Below are positions 36,188 through 45,344 of a DNA stretch of 64,000 nt, piece by piece. The translations under genes were made by a program, and so were the position numbers. The stretch is from Herbidospora daliensis. Lineage in GTDB: Bacteria > Actinomycetota > Actinomycetes > Streptosporangiales > Streptosporangiaceae. The notes under the pieces were generated by a model. It ran no database searches. It was not told the origin of the DNA and was given only the letters and a program-made list of their open reading frames with translations. Position 1 is the first letter of the stretch. Every line of letters begins with the position of its first letter. Where the stretch lies: assembly GCF_001570585.1 (NCBI RefSeq), contig NZ_BBXF01000002.1:1686077-1750076 (forward strand). The letters are read 5' to 3'.

Positions 36188-37378
36188 ATGTCGGATAACC
36201 CTGGCGCCGCCGAGGCGTCCCCCAGATTGATGAGGCCCCGGGCGGGGCGCGTGGTCGCCGGAGTCGCCCAGGGGGCCGCCGCTCAGCTGCGCCTCGACCC
36301 GGTCGTGCTGCGGCTGGCGTTCGTGTTGCTCACGATCCTCGACGGGGTCGGGGTGGTGGCGTACGCCGCCTTGTGGATGTTCACCGCGACCGAGCAGAAC
36401 GAGCAGCAGCCCCACGGCACCCGCGACTGGGGCCAGGTGGCCGCCTACGGCCTGCTCGGGTTCGCCTTCGGGGCGCTCGCCCTGGTCAGCGGCGCGGCGG
36501 CCGGGGGCCTGGCCATGTGGCCGATCGCCGTCGGCGGGATCGGCTCCCTCATCCTGTGGCAGCAGGCCGAGCCGGGCCGGCGGCAGAAGTGGATGACCTC
36601 GACCGTCGGCCGGGTGCGCGCCACCTGGGTGCGCTCGGGCATCGGCCTGCTGCTCGTCGGCGTCGGCGTCATCGGCTTCCTGGCCGCGCAGGACCAGCTC
36701 GCGCAGGCCAGCACCGGGCTCGTGTTCACCGCGGTCGTGCTCGGCGGCGTCGCGCTGATCGCCGCGCCGTGGCTGGCCGGCCTGTGGCGCGAACTCCAGA
36801 AGGAGCGCACCGAGCGGATCCGGCAGGAGGAGCGGGCCGAGGTCGCCGCGCACGTCCACGACTCGGTGCTGCACACCCTGACCCTGATCCAGCGCGCCGC
36901 CCACGACCCCCGCGAGGTCACCCGCCTGGCCCGCAGCCAGGAACGCGACCTGCGCAACTGGCTCTACATGCCGAAACAGGACGCCGACGCCACCCTCGCC
37001 GCCGCCGTCCGGCGGGCCGCGGCCGAGGAGGAGGACGCCCACGGCGTGCCGATCGAGATCGTCTGCGTGGGCGACTGCGACCTCGACGACGGCCTGCGCG
37101 CGATGGTCCACGCGACCCGGCAGTCGATGGTCAACGCGGCGAAGTATTCCGAATCGCCCGTGGTATCGGTTTACCTTGAGGTCGAACCCGGCGAGGCGAC
37201 CGTTTTCGTCCGGGATCGCGGGAAGGGGTTCGTGCTCGACGACGTACCGGACGACCGCATGGGCATCCGCCAGTCGATCATCGGCCGGATGGAGCGCTTC
37301 GGCGGCACGGCCCGCGTCAAGACGGCCCCCGGCGAGGGCACCGAGATCACGCTGACGATGAAGAGGACCACCCCATGA
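36188..37378 (+). CDS. PspC-domain sensor histidine kinase
   Basis: A 396-aa kinase. A PspC domain (RVVAGVAQGAAAQLRLDPVVLR) and about five to six hydrophobic helices occupy residues 15-200. The HisKA_3 dimerisation helix carries the probable phospho-acceptor His224 in AAHVHDSVLHTL, and the ATPase has NAAKYSESPVVSVYLEV, FVRDRGKGF and GMGIR-like DDRMGIRQSI. It is a LiaS/DesK-type sensor that would phosphorylate the next gene's product. ATG 36188 follows AGGAG; the 116-bp gap to the divergent PspC/LiaF-like gene probably holds both promoters. Confidence 0.92.
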   Translation: MSDNPGAAEASPRLMRPRAGRVVAGVAQGAAAQLRLDPVVLRLAFVLLTILDGVGVVAYAALWMFTATEQNEQQPHGTRDWGQVAAYGLLGFAFGALALVSGAAAGGLAMWPIAVGGIGSLILWQQAEPGRRQKWMTSTVGRVRATWVRSGIGLLLVGVGVIGFLAAQDQLAQASTGLVFTAVVLGGVALIAAPWLAGLWRELQKERTERIRQEERAEVAAHVHDSVLHTLTLIQRAAHDPREVTRLARSQERDLRNWLYMPKQDADATLAAAVRRAAAEEEDAHGVPIEIVCVGDCDLDDGLRAMVHATRQSMVNAAKYSESPVVSVYLEVEPGEATVFVRDRGKGFVLDDVPDDRMGIRQSIIGRMERFGGTARVKTAPGEGTEITLTMKRTTP

Positions 37379-38013
37379 AGACGGTAAGAGTGCTGATCGT
37401 GGACGACCACCGGCTGTTCCGGTCGGGTGTGCGGGCCGAGCTCGGCCCCTCCATCCAGGTGGTCGGCGAGGCCGAGGACGTCGAGTCGGCCGTGGCCACG
37501 ATCGCCGAGCTCGAACCCGACGTGGTCCTGCTCGACGTGCACATGCCCGGTGGCGGCGGGGTCGAGGTGCTGCGCCGGGTGCTGGGCTCCGGGGCGCAGG
37601 TCCGCTTCCTGGCCCTGTCGGTCTCCGACGCCGCAGAAGACGTCATCGGCGTCATCCGGGGCGGTGCCCGGGGCTACGTGACCAAGACGATCAGCGGCGC
37701 CGAGCTGACCGACGCGATCACCCGCGTGGCCGACGGCGACGCGGTCTTCTCGCCCCGCCTGGCCGGTTTCGTGCTCGACGCGTTCGCCTCGACCGAGGCC
37801 CCGCCGATCGACCCCGAGCTCGACTCGCTGACGCAGCGCGAGCGGGAGGTGCTGCGGCTGATCGCCCGGGGGTACGCGTACAAGGAGATCGCCAAGGAGC
37901 TGTTCATCAGCGTGAAGACCGTGGAGACCCACGTCTCCTCGGTGCTCAGGAAGCTCCAGCTGTCCAACCGCCACGAGTTGTCCCGCTGGGCGACCGCACG
38001 CCGACTGGTCTGA
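37375..38013 (+). CDS. LuxR/NarL-family response regulator
   Basis: A 212-aa two-domain regulator. The receiver has VLIVDDHRLFRSGVRAEL, phospho-acceptor Asp54 in VVLLDVHMPG, and the conserved Thr/Ser and Lys in FLALSVSD and YVTKTISG. The C-terminal HTH reads SLTQREREVLRLIARGYAYK and VKTVETHVSSVLRKLQLSNR. The ATG overlaps the kinase stop by 4 bp (ATGA), so it is the cognate partner. It probably activates envelope-stress genes, including perhaps the divergent PspC/LiaF-like gene. Confidence 0.95.
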   Translation: MKTVRVLIVDDHRLFRSGVRAELGPSIQVVGEAEDVESAVATIAELEPDVVLLDVHMPGGGGVEVLRRVLGSGAQVRFLALSVSDAAEDVIGVIRGGARGYVTKTISGAELTDAITRVADGDAVFSPRLAGFVLDAFASTEAPPIDPELDSLTQREREVLRLIARGYAYKEIAKELFISVKTVETHVSSVLRKLQLSNRHELSRWATARRLV

Positions 38014-38040
38014 GAGCGCCGGGTGTGACACGCTTCACAA

Positions 38041-39498
38041 ATGGGGCGTGACGTACCCGCGACGCAGTTCAGCCGCGACGACCGGCGACGCTACCGCGAC
38101 AAGCTGAAGCGCTCGCTCGACGTGCTCGCCCGCATGCTCGGTGAGGCGCGGTTCGACTCCGAGCGGCCGCTGGCGGGCTTGGAGATCGAGCTCAACCTGG
38201 TCGACGACCGGGGCGAGCCGGCGATGAAGAACGCCGAGGTCCTCGACGCGATCTCGGCGCCCGACTGGGACACCGAGCTGGGCCAGTTCAACGTCGAGAT
38301 CAACGTGGCCCCCCGCGAGCTGGGCGGGCCCGGCCTGGTCGAGCTGGAGCAGACCGTCCGCAACAGCCTCAACCACGCCGAGGAACAGGCCCGGACGGTC
38401 GGCGGCCACATGGTCCTGGTCGGCATCCTGCCGACGCTCAAGGAGAGCGACCTCTCCGAGGCGACCCTGTCGGCCAACCCCCGCTACAAGCTGCTGAACG
38501 AGCAGATCTTCGCGGCCCGGGGCGAAGACCTGCGCATCGCGATCGATGGCGTCGAGCGCCTGCACACCTACGCCGACAGCATCACCCCCGAGGCCGCCTG
38601 CACCAGCGTCCAGCTGCACCTCCAGGTCGGCCCGCGCAACTTCGCCGCCCACTGGAACGCCGCCCAGGCCATCGCCGGGCCGCAGGTCGCCGTGGCCGCC
38701 AACTCGCCCTACCTGTTCGGCAAGGAGCTCTGGCGCGAGACCCGGCTGAGCCTGTTCGAGCAGGCCACCGACACCCGTCCCGACGAGCTCAAGGCCCAGG
38801 GCGTCCGCCCCCGCGTCTGGTTCGGCGACCGGTGGATCACCTCGGTCTTCGACCTGTTCGAGGAGAACAACCGCTACTTCCCGGCGCTGTTGCCGCTCTG
38901 CGACGACGAAGACCCGGCGATGGTCCTGGAGGCCGGGGGAGTGCCCACGCTGAGCGAGCTGACCCTGCACAACGGCACGGTCTACCGCTGGAACCGCCCC
39001 GTGTACGACATCTCCGGCGGCCTGCCCCACCTGCGCGTGGAGAACCGGGTGCTGCCGGCCGGCCCGTCGGTGGCCGACATCCTCGCCAACGCGGCCTTCT
39101 ACTACGGTCTGATGCGGGTGCTGCCCTTCGCCGACCGCCCGGTCTGGACGCAGATGTCGTTCTCGGCCGCCGCCGACAACCTGCACGCGGCGGCCCGGCA
39201 CGGCATCGACGCCCGCCTCTACTGGCCCGGCATGGGCGAGGTCACCGCCTCCGAGCTGATCCTGCGCCGCCTGCTGCCGCTGGCCCACGACGGCCTGAAC
39301 CTGTGGGGCTGCGACCCCAAGTGCCGCGACCGCCTGCTCGGCATCATCGAGCAGCGCTGCCTGACCGGGGTGACCGGCGCGACGTGGCAGGTCCGCAAGG
39401 TGCGCGAACACGGCGGCGGGCACGAGGGACTGCGCCGGATGACGCTGGAGTACATGGCCAACATGCACACCAACGAGCCCGTCCACCTCTGGGGCTAG
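38041..39498 (+). CDS. Glutamate-cysteine ligase family 2 protein (GCS2)
   Basis: A 485-aa carboxylate-amine ligase of the GCS2 family. LAGLEIELNLVDDRG near residue 45 and ELGQFNVEINVAPREL are the substrate/metal-binding blocks, with LHNGTVYRWNRPVYD, LRVENRVLPAGPS and SFSAAADNLHAAARHGIDA in the second half. The family joins glutamate and an amine or cysteine with ATP. Because actinomycetes of this type make mycothiol rather than glutathione, true gamma-glutamylcysteine synthesis is doubtful and the acceptor amine is unknown. It stands 27 bp behind the response regulator; no glutathione synthetase is in view. Confidence 0.88.
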   Translation: MGRDVPATQFSRDDRRRYRDKLKRSLDVLARMLGEARFDSERPLAGLEIELNLVDDRGEPAMKNAEVLDAISAPDWDTELGQFNVEINVAPRELGGPGLVELEQTVRNSLNHAEEQARTVGGHMVLVGILPTLKESDLSEATLSANPRYKLLNEQIFAARGEDLRIAIDGVERLHTYADSITPEAACTSVQLHLQVGPRNFAAHWNAAQAIAGPQVAVAANSPYLFGKELWRETRLSLFEQATDTRPDELKAQGVRPRVWFGDRWITSVFDLFEENNRYFPALLPLCDDEDPAMVLEAGGVPTLSELTLHNGTVYRWNRPVYDISGGLPHLRVENRVLPAGPSVADILANAAFYYGLMRVLPFADRPVWTQMSFSAAADNLHAAARHGIDARLYWPGMGEVTASELILRRLLPLAHDGLNLWGCDPKCRDRLLGIIEQRCLTGVTGATWQVRKVREHGGGHEGLRRMTLEYMANMHTNEPVHLWG

Positions 39499-39548
39499 AA
39501 CTCCGGTCTTCTCAAGAAATATCCGCCTTTCGGCGGCAGGATGAGGGC

Positions 39549-40274
39549 GTGCAATTACCCAGGCTTCTGGTGCTCTCCCTCTTGGCCCTGACCATGTCGT
39601 GCGGTTCCGTGACCGCCCCCGATCCCGGCGCCGGACCGGCTCCCGAGGTGACCACGCCCGACCTGATCGAGACCGACCTCGACCCGTCCACCGACCCCCC
39701 GGGCTCCGACTGCGACGTCCAGGGCGAGAACTTCTCCGAGGACGTCCGCCTCGCCCGGTGCCTGACCGAGGAGTTCTGGACCCAGCAGTTCACCGCCTCC
39801 GGCGGCACCTACCAGCCGATCACCCGGTTCGTCGAGTACAGCGGCGACGACGGCCCCGACTGCGGCGGCCAGCCCGCCGTGCCGAACAACGCCTTCTACT
39901 GCCCCGACGGCCACTTCATCGCCTACGACGCGAACTGGCTGCAGGGCCTCTACGACCAGCTCGGCGACGGCGCCGTCTACCTGGTGATCCCGCACGAGTT
40001 CGGGCATTCGGTGCAGAACCAGCTGATGACGAACTTCGAGTTCTCCGTGCAGTCAGAGCTGCAGGCCGACTGCTACGCCGGCGGCACCATCAAGGGCCTG
40101 ATCGACGGCAAGCGGCTGCAGGCGCAGCCGGGCGACGACGCCGAGCTGATGGCGAACCTGGAGAACGCCGGCGACCCGACCGACGCGTGGTGGGAGCCGG
40201 GGGCCCACGGCACCGCGCAGCAGCGGCAGCTCAACTTCGCCCGGGGCTTCCAACAGGGCGTCGGGGCCTGCTGA
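39549..40274 (+). CDS. Neutral zinc metallopeptidase, lipoprotein (YpfJ-like)
   Basis: A 241-aa exported protease candidate. The N-terminus VQLPRLLVLSLLALTMSC is a short lipoprotein signal with Cys18 as lipidation site. The zinc site is HEFGH at 149-153, with the downstream Glu in SELQADCYAG (about 169-177), as in YpfJ-type peptidases. Four further cysteines may form disulfides. The start is GTG 39549, preceded by AGGATGAGGG; a small CCGCC-TTTC-GGCGG hairpin lies just upstream. The protease-motif region is complete although the protein is short. Confidence 0.87.
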   Translation: MQLPRLLVLSLLALTMSCGSVTAPDPGAGPAPEVTTPDLIETDLDPSTDPPGSDCDVQGENFSEDVRLARCLTEEFWTQQFTASGGTYQPITRFVEYSGDDGPDCGGQPAVPNNAFYCPDGHFIAYDANWLQGLYDQLGDGAVYLVIPHEFGHSVQNQLMTNFEFSVQSELQADCYAGGTIKGLIDGKRLQAQPGDDAELMANLENAGDPTDAWWEPGAHGTAQQRQLNFARGFQQGVGAC

Positions 40275-40291
40275 AAGGGCAGACCTACCTG

Positions 40292-41035
40292 ATGGCTCAC
40301 GCGATGGCGAGTGGACAGGCCCGGCCACGACGGGCGCAGCGGCCCGGCGCGGCACTCGGGGCGGCGCTGGGGGTGCTGGCCGTGGCCAACGTCCTCAACA
40401 ACACGGTGGCCCGCCGCTACGCGCCGCTGACCTCGGCGGCGGCGACCGGCGCGCTGCTCCTGATCGCCCGGCGGGCCGGGGCGGGCGCCCGCGACCTCGG
40501 CTTCGCCTCACCCGCCAGGGGTGCGCTGATCGGCGGCGGCCTGGCCGCCGCCGTGGCGGCCGGCTACACCGGCGGCGTGCTGCTGCCCCCCACCCGGCGC
40601 CTGTTCATGGACGAACGGGCGCTGGCGCTGACCCGGGCCCGGCTGTTCGAGGAGGCGCTGCTCCAGGTGCCGGTCGGCACGGTCCTGCTGGAGGAGGTCG
40701 CCTTCCGCGGCGTGCTGCCGGAGCTGTTCGGCCACTCCTTCAAGCCCCGGACCGCCGCGGTGGCCTCGAACCTGCTGTTCGGGTTGTGGCACGTGCTGCC
40801 CGCCCTCGACATGGCCCGCGCCAACCCGGCCGCCGCCAGGGCGGGCACCCCCCGCCTGGTCGCCGGGACCGTCGCCACCACGACCCTGGCCGGTCTGGGC
40901 TTCCACGAACTGCGCCGGCGCGGGGGCCTGCTCGCCCCCGCGCTGCTCCACCTGGCGACCAACTCGCTGGGCTTCGTCGCGGCGCGCGGCGCCCGCCGCA
41001 TGGACGTCAGGAAGAACCGCCGCTCAGCCGGTTGA
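40292..41035 (+). CDS. CPBP-family intramembrane protease
   Basis: A 247-aa membrane protein with the CPBP/ABI motifs: EEVAFRG at 134-140 (the catalytic Glu pair and Arg), FGLWHVLPA with the first His, and LLHLATNSLG near the C-terminus with the second His/Asn. About six hydrophobic helices are visible. Such proteases cut within membranes; substrates are unknown, though CAAX-type processing or bacteriocin immunity are family roles. It starts 17 bp after the metallopeptidase stop. Its end overlaps the convergent PIG-L gene by 12 bp. An in-frame ATG at 40304 is an alternative start. Confidence 0.88.
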   Translation: MAHAMASGQARPRRAQRPGAALGAALGVLAVANVLNNTVARRYAPLTSAAATGALLLIARRAGAGARDLGFASPARGALIGGGLAAAVAAGYTGGVLLPPTRRLFMDERALALTRARLFEEALLQVPVGTVLLEEVAFRGVLPELFGHSFKPRTAAVASNLLFGLWHVLPALDMARANPAAARAGTPRLVAGTVATTTLAGLGFHELRRRGGLLAPALLHLATNSLGFVAARGARRMDVRKNRRSAG

Positions 41036-41743
41036 CATCACGTGGAACGACTCCGCGTACGTCCCCTCCGGCAACCCCCCGGCCCGCGCGTTGGCCGCCA
41101 GGAAGTTGGTGACGAAGCCCTCCAGGTCGTCCATGTGGCCGGTCTGCGACTCGTGGGCGCGCAGCGCGGCCAGCTTGCGGTCGAGGGTCGCGGTCACGTC
41201 GACCCAGTGGTTGGGGGTGGGGGAGCCGATCATCCAGACCTCCCTGACCGTCCACGCCTCCAGCCCCTCCTCCGTCAGCAGGTCGGGGAAGGCGTAGGGG
41301 TTGCGGGCGTCGGGGTAGACCGCGTCGAGCGCGGCCGAGCCGACCGCCCGGTGGTCGGGGTGGGTGGGGCCCAGCCGCACGTAGTTGCGCTCGGGCGTCG
41401 AGGTGATCACCAGGTCGGGCCTGACCTGGCGGATCACCCGGGCGATGTCCTTGCGCAGCGCCAGGGTCGCCTCGACGGCCCCGTCGGGATAGCCGAGGTG
41501 GCGGATGTCGCTCACCCCGACCAGCTTGGCGGCGGCCGCCTGCTCGGCCCGCCGGAGCTCGGCCATGCCGACGCCGTCGACGGCCCGGTCGAAGCCCCCG
41601 GCGTCGCCCGAGGTGGCCAGGAGGTAGACGACCTCGACGCCCCGGTCGGTCAGCGAGGCGACGGTGCCCGCGCCGCCGAAGTCGATGTCGTCGGGGTGGG
41701 CCGTCACCACCAGTACGGTGCGGATCTCGGCGGCGTCCAACAT
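41024..41743 (-). CDS. PIG-L family deacetylase (MshB/Mca-related)
   Basis: A 239-aa zinc-dependent amidase. VVTAHPDDIDFGGAG (AHPDD at 15-19) supplies the metal ligands and catalytic Asp, and PTHPDHRAVG contains the third ligand His. The fold is shared by MshB and Mca of mycothiol metabolism and by GlcNAc deacetylases, but the detailed subfamily is not clear. ATG 41743 follows GGGAGGA; a longer in-frame reading has no site. It is divergent from pcrA, with 74 bp between starts. Confidence 0.87.
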   Translation of the reverse strand: MLDAAEIRTVLVVTAHPDDIDFGGAGTVASLTDRGVEVVYLLATSGDAGGFDRAVDGVGMAELRRAEQAAAAKLVGVSDIRHLGYPDGAVEATLALRKDIARVIRQVRPDLVITSTPERNYVRLGPTHPDHRAVGSAALDAVYPDARNPYAFPDLLTEEGLEAWTVREVWMIGSPTPNHWVDVTATLDRKLAALRAHESQTGHMDDLEGFVTNFLAANARAGGLPEGTYAESFHVMSTG

Positions 41744-41817
41744 GGGGTCCTCCCGGAAGTCGTGCGGATGTTCGTTCACTTGAGCGAACTGTCGCTGCGC
41801 GGCCCTACGCTAGACGG

Positions 41818-44004
41818 GTGACCCATCCCTTGCTTGACGGCCTCAACCCCCAGCAGAAGGAGGCCGTCGTCCACCAGGGCGGCCCGCTCCTCATCGTCGC
41901 GGGAGCCGGTTCCGGCAAGACCAGGGTCCTGACCCATCGCATCGCCCATCTGCTGGCCGAGCGCGACGTCCACCCGGGCGAGATCCTCGCGATCACCTTC
42001 ACCAACAAGGCCGCCCGCGAGATGAAAGACCGGGTCGACAAGCTGATCGGCCCGCGCTCCAAGGCCATGTGGGTGATGACCTTCCACAGCGCCTGCGTGC
42101 GCATCCTGCGCCGCGAGGCCAAGCGGCTGGGCTTCACCACCAGCTTCTCCATCTACGACCAGGCCGACTCCCAGCGGCTGATGGCCCTGGTCTGCCGCGA
42201 GATGGACCTCGACCCCAAGCGCTACCCGCCGCGGTCGTTCTCGGCCCAGGTCAGCAACATGAAGAACGAGCTGATCGACTACGAGACCGCCGCCGACAAG
42301 GCGCAGACCCACCTCGAGAAGACCCTCGCCGAGGCCTACCGCACCTACCAGCGCCGCCTCACCGAGGCCGGCGCGATGGACTTCGACGACCTGATCATGC
42401 TCACGGTCACGCTGTTCCAGCTGTTCCCCGACGTCGCCGAGCACTACCGGCGGCGCTTCCGCCACGTCATGGTCGACGAATACCAAGACACCAACCACGC
42501 GCAGTACATGCTGATCAAGGAGCTCGTCGGCGTCGACGACCCCGCCGAACTGGTCGTCGTGGGCGACGCCGACCAGTCGATCTACGCCTTCCGAGGGGCG
42601 TCGATCCGCAACATCCTGGAGTTCGAGCGCGACTACCCGTCGGCCAAGACGATCCTGCTGGAGCAGAACTACCGCTCCACCCAGACCATCCTCAACGCCG
42701 CCAACGCGGTCATCTCCCGCAACGAGAGCCGCAAGCCCAAGAACCTCTGGTCCGACCAGGGCGCCGGCCCCAAGATCATCGGCTACGTCGCCGACAACGA
42801 GCACGACGAGGCCACCTTCGTCGCCCAGGAGGTCGACCGCCTCTCCGACGACGAGGGCGTCACCCCCGGCCAGGTGGCGGTCTTCTACCGCACCAACTCG
42901 GCCTCCCGCGTCTTCGAAGAGATCTTCATCCGCACCGGCCTGCCCTACCGGGTCGTCGGCGGCGTGCGCTTCTACGAGCGCAAAGAGGTCAAAGACCTGC
43001 TGGCCTACCTGCGCGTGCTGGCCAACCCGAGCGACACCGTGTCGCTGCGCCGCATCCTCAACGTGCCCAAGCGCGGCATCGGCGACCGCGCCGAGGCGAT
43101 GGTCGAGGCGTTCGCGTCCCGGGAGCGCGTCTCCTTCTGGGAGGGCCTGCGCCGCGCCGAAGAGGCCCACGGCATCGCGACCCGCTCGCTCAACCAGATC
43201 CGCGAGTTCGTCACCCTGCTCGACGACCTGCGGGCCAAGGAGCTGCCGATCTCCGACCTGGCCGAGGAGATCCTCACCTCGACCGGCTACCGCACCGAGC
43301 TCGAGACCTCCGGCGACCCGCAGGACGAGAGCCGCATCGAGAACCTCAACGAGCTGATCTCGGTCGCGTCGGAGTTCGAGGCGGCCAACCCCGAGGGCAC
43401 CCTCGTCGACTTCCTCGAACAGGTCTCCCTGGTCGCCGACGCCGACTCGATCCCCGACCCCGACGGCGAGAGCGGCGGCGTGGTCACCCTGATGACCCTC
43501 CACACCGCCAAGGGCCTGGAGTTCCCCGTGGTCTTCCTGACCGCGATGGAAGACGGCGTCTTCCCCCACATGCGCTCCCTGAGCGACCCGAAGGAGCTCG
43601 AAGAGGAGCGCCGCCTCGCCTACGTGGGCATCACCCGCGCCGAGAAGCGCCTCTACCTGTCCCGCGCCGCCGTCCGCACCGCGTGGGGCGCCCCCTCCTT
43701 CAACCCGGCCTCCCGCTTCCTCGCCGAGGTCCCCCACGACCTGGTCGAGTGGCGCAACGACCCGAAGAAGAACGCGTGGGGCGCCGCGACCAAGCGCGAG
43801 ACCCGCCCGCTCGCGAGCCGGGGCGGCGGCAAGCCCGCCGTCGTCTTCACCACGGGCGACCGCGTCACCCACGACCAGTTCGGCCTGGGCACGGTGCTCG
43901 AAATCGAGGGCGAGGGCGAGAAGACCCGCGCGAAGATCGACTTCGGCAGCGCGGGCGTCAAGACCCTCATGACCCACTACGCGAAAAGCCTCGAAAAGCT
44001 CTAA
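41818..44004 (+). CDS. pcrA: ATP-dependent DNA helicase PcrA/UvrD
   Basis: A 728-aa superfamily 1A helicase that unwinds DNA in repair and replication restart. Motif I is AGAGSGKTRVLTHRI, motif II DEYQDT, motif III GDADQSIYAFRGA, motif IV NYRST, motif V TLHTAKGLEFPVVFL and motif VI YVGITRAEKRL. The C-terminal beta-barrel (VTHDQFGLGTVLEIEG) is the PcrA tail that contacts RNA polymerase in some species. The GTG start lacks a clear ribosome site and TACGCTAGACGG lies just before it, so a leaderless transcript is plausible. Confidence 0.96.
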   Translation: MTHPLLDGLNPQQKEAVVHQGGPLLIVAGAGSGKTRVLTHRIAHLLAERDVHPGEILAITFTNKAAREMKDRVDKLIGPRSKAMWVMTFHSACVRILRREAKRLGFTTSFSIYDQADSQRLMALVCREMDLDPKRYPPRSFSAQVSNMKNELIDYETAADKAQTHLEKTLAEAYRTYQRRLTEAGAMDFDDLIMLTVTLFQLFPDVAEHYRRRFRHVMVDEYQDTNHAQYMLIKELVGVDDPAELVVVGDADQSIYAFRGASIRNILEFERDYPSAKTILLEQNYRSTQTILNAANAVISRNESRKPKNLWSDQGAGPKIIGYVADNEHDEATFVAQEVDRLSDDEGVTPGQVAVFYRTNSASRVFEEIFIRTGLPYRVVGGVRFYERKEVKDLLAYLRVLANPSDTVSLRRILNVPKRGIGDRAEAMVEAFASRERVSFWEGLRRAEEAHGIATRSLNQIREFVTLLDDLRAKELPISDLAEEILTSTGYRTELETSGDPQDESRIENLNELISVASEFEAANPEGTLVDFLEQVSLVADADSIPDPDGESGGVVTLMTLHTAKGLEFPVVFLTAMEDGVFPHMRSLSDPKELEEERRLAYVGITRAEKRLYLSRAAVRTAWGAPSFNPASRFLAEVPHDLVEWRNDPKKNAWGAATKRETRPLASRGGGKPAVVFTTGDRVTHDQFGLGTVLEIEGEGEKTRAKIDFGSAGVKTLMTHYAKSLEKL

Positions 44005-44219
44005 CCGGGGCGCTCCGACGCTGCTTTCCTCGCTACTGGCGACGGGTCCCACTGTTGGCGCGCCTTTCGCGCCGCCGCGCGAGGTCTTCTTTCCGTTACG
44101 GCTCCGCCCACCCCGGCACCGCCCGGCCGCTCCCGGCCCGCGCCGCATCCGGCGCCGACGACCGCTCCCGCCCGCGCCCGTGAGACGGCCCCTCGTGAAC
44201 CCGCCAAACGAGTCCCTCA

Positions 44220-44258
44220 GGATCGGTTCCCCGGATCGGTTCCCCGGATCGGTTCCCC
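44220..44258. repeat. Three 13-bp tandem repeats
   Basis: GGATCGGTTCCCC occurs three times without interruption or mismatch at 44220-44232, 44233-44245 and 44246-44258, in the gap behind pcrA. Copy number is likely variable between strains by replication slippage. Confidence 0.9.
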
Positions 44259-44273
44259 GTGATCTGTGGCGCA

Positions 44274-44315
44274 GGGATTGGTGGCGCGGGATTGGTGGCG
44301 CGGGATTGGTGGCGT
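44274..44315. repeat. Three 14-bp tandem repeats
   Basis: GGGATTGGTGGCGC occurs at 44274-44287 and 44288-44301, and once more at 44302-44315 with the last base changed to T. It follows the 13-bp array after 15 bp. The two units are different sequences. Confidence 0.9.
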
Positions 44316-44413
44316 GGGGAGTCGCGGGCCGGGGATCAAGATCTGGGAATGGGTGACGTGTGGGGGTGGAATGCGATATTTCCTGACGCGTACACCCGTG
44401 AGACGAGGATCAC

Positions 44414-45343
44414 ATGGCCGGCGAACTGATCGACGTGCACGCCCACTTCGTGACCGGTGACTACGTCGCCGCCGCCTCCGAGGCGGGGCACGTCACCCCC
44501 GACGGCATGCCCCGGTGGCCGGCCTGGACCCCCGACGGCCACCTGAACCTCATGGACGTCAACGGCATCCGCAAGTCGTTCCTGTCGGTCTCCTCGCCCG
44601 GCACCCACTTCGGCGACGACGTGGCGGCCCGGAAGCTCTCGCGGCAGGTCAACGACTACGCCGCCGACCTGGTGCACCGGCATCCCGACCGGTTCGGCCA
44701 CTTCGCCTCGTTGCCGCTGCCCGATGTGGAGGGGGCGCTGGCGGAAGCCGTCCACGCCCTTGACGAGCTGGGCAGTGACGGGGTGGCCCTGATGAGCAAC
44801 GCCCACGGCCGCTACCTGGGCGACGCGGCCTACGAGCCGCTGTGGGAGGAGCTCGACCGGCGGCGGGCGGTGGTGTTCGTGCACCCGACCTCGCCGGTGA
44901 ACCACGAGCAGGTCGCGCTCGGGCGGCCGAGGCCGATGCTGGAGTTTATTTTCGACACCACCCGGACCGTCTCCGACCTGGTGTTCTCGGGGGTCCTGGC
45001 CCGGCATCCGGGCATCAGGTGGATCTTCACCCACGGCGGGGGCGCGCTGCCGCTGCTGTCCGACCGCATGGAGTTGTTCCGGACCGCCTTCTTCGGCGGC
45101 TCGCCCGACGACCCCTCGGTGCTCGACCAGGTCGGGCGGTTGTGGTTCGACATCGCCGGCACGCCGTTCCCCCGGCAGGTGCCCGCCCTGGAGAAGGCCG
45201 TCGGCGCCGACCAGATCCTCTACGGCAGCGACTACTGCTTCACGCCGCCCCCGGCGGTGGCCGCCCAGGTGGCGTCGGTCGACGCGGCCTGGCGGGCGCT
45301 GACCACGGCCAACGCCCGCCGGCTGCTGTCGCGCGCGACCTGA
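44414..45343 (+). CDS. Amidohydrolase family protein (ACMSD-like)
   Basis: A 309-aa TIM-barrel metal hydrolase/decarboxylase of the amidohydrolase-2 family. IDVHAHFV near residue 6 carries two metal-binding histidines, [11 protein letters not shown] a third, [17 protein letters not shown] the conserved helix, and LYGSDYCF the catalytic Asp. The nearest well-known relatives decarboxylate aromatic or muconate-semialdehyde acids, but the substrate cannot be read from sequence. GAGACGAGGATC precedes the ATG. It is a single-gene unit convergent with the next gene, whose stop lies 1 bp away. Confidence 0.87.
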   Translation: MAGELIDVHAHFVTGDYVAAASEAGHVTPDGMPRWPAWTPDGHLNLMDVNGIRKSFLSVSSPGTHFGDDVAARKLSRQVNDYAADLVHRHPDRFGHFASLPLPDVEGALAEAVHALDELGSDGVALMSNAHGRYLGDAAYEPLWEELDRRRAVVFVHPTSPVNHEQVALGRPRPMLEFIFDTTRTVSDLVFSGVLARHPGIRWIFTHGGGALPLLSDRMELFRTAFFGGSPDDPSVLDQVGRLWFDIAGTPFPRQVPALEKAVGADQILYGSDYCFTPPPAVAAQVASVDAAWRALTTANARRLLSRAT

Positions 45344-45344
45344 G

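Larger units (their letters stand above)
44005..44413. other. 409-bp non-coding gap with short tandem repeats
   Basis: This is the longest gene-free stretch in the window. The first ~200 bp are C-rich with no start-and-site combination I trust; an antisense reading of 68 codons is Ala/Arg/Gly-only and looks spurious. Two adjacent tandem-repeat arrays occupy 44220-44315. The final ~90 bp lead to the amidohydrolase ATG. Confidence 0.7.

Noticed and set aside
44220-44315. Repeat arrays considered as a CRISPR
   Set aside because: Units are 13-14 bp in direct contact with no spacers, and no cas genes are present.
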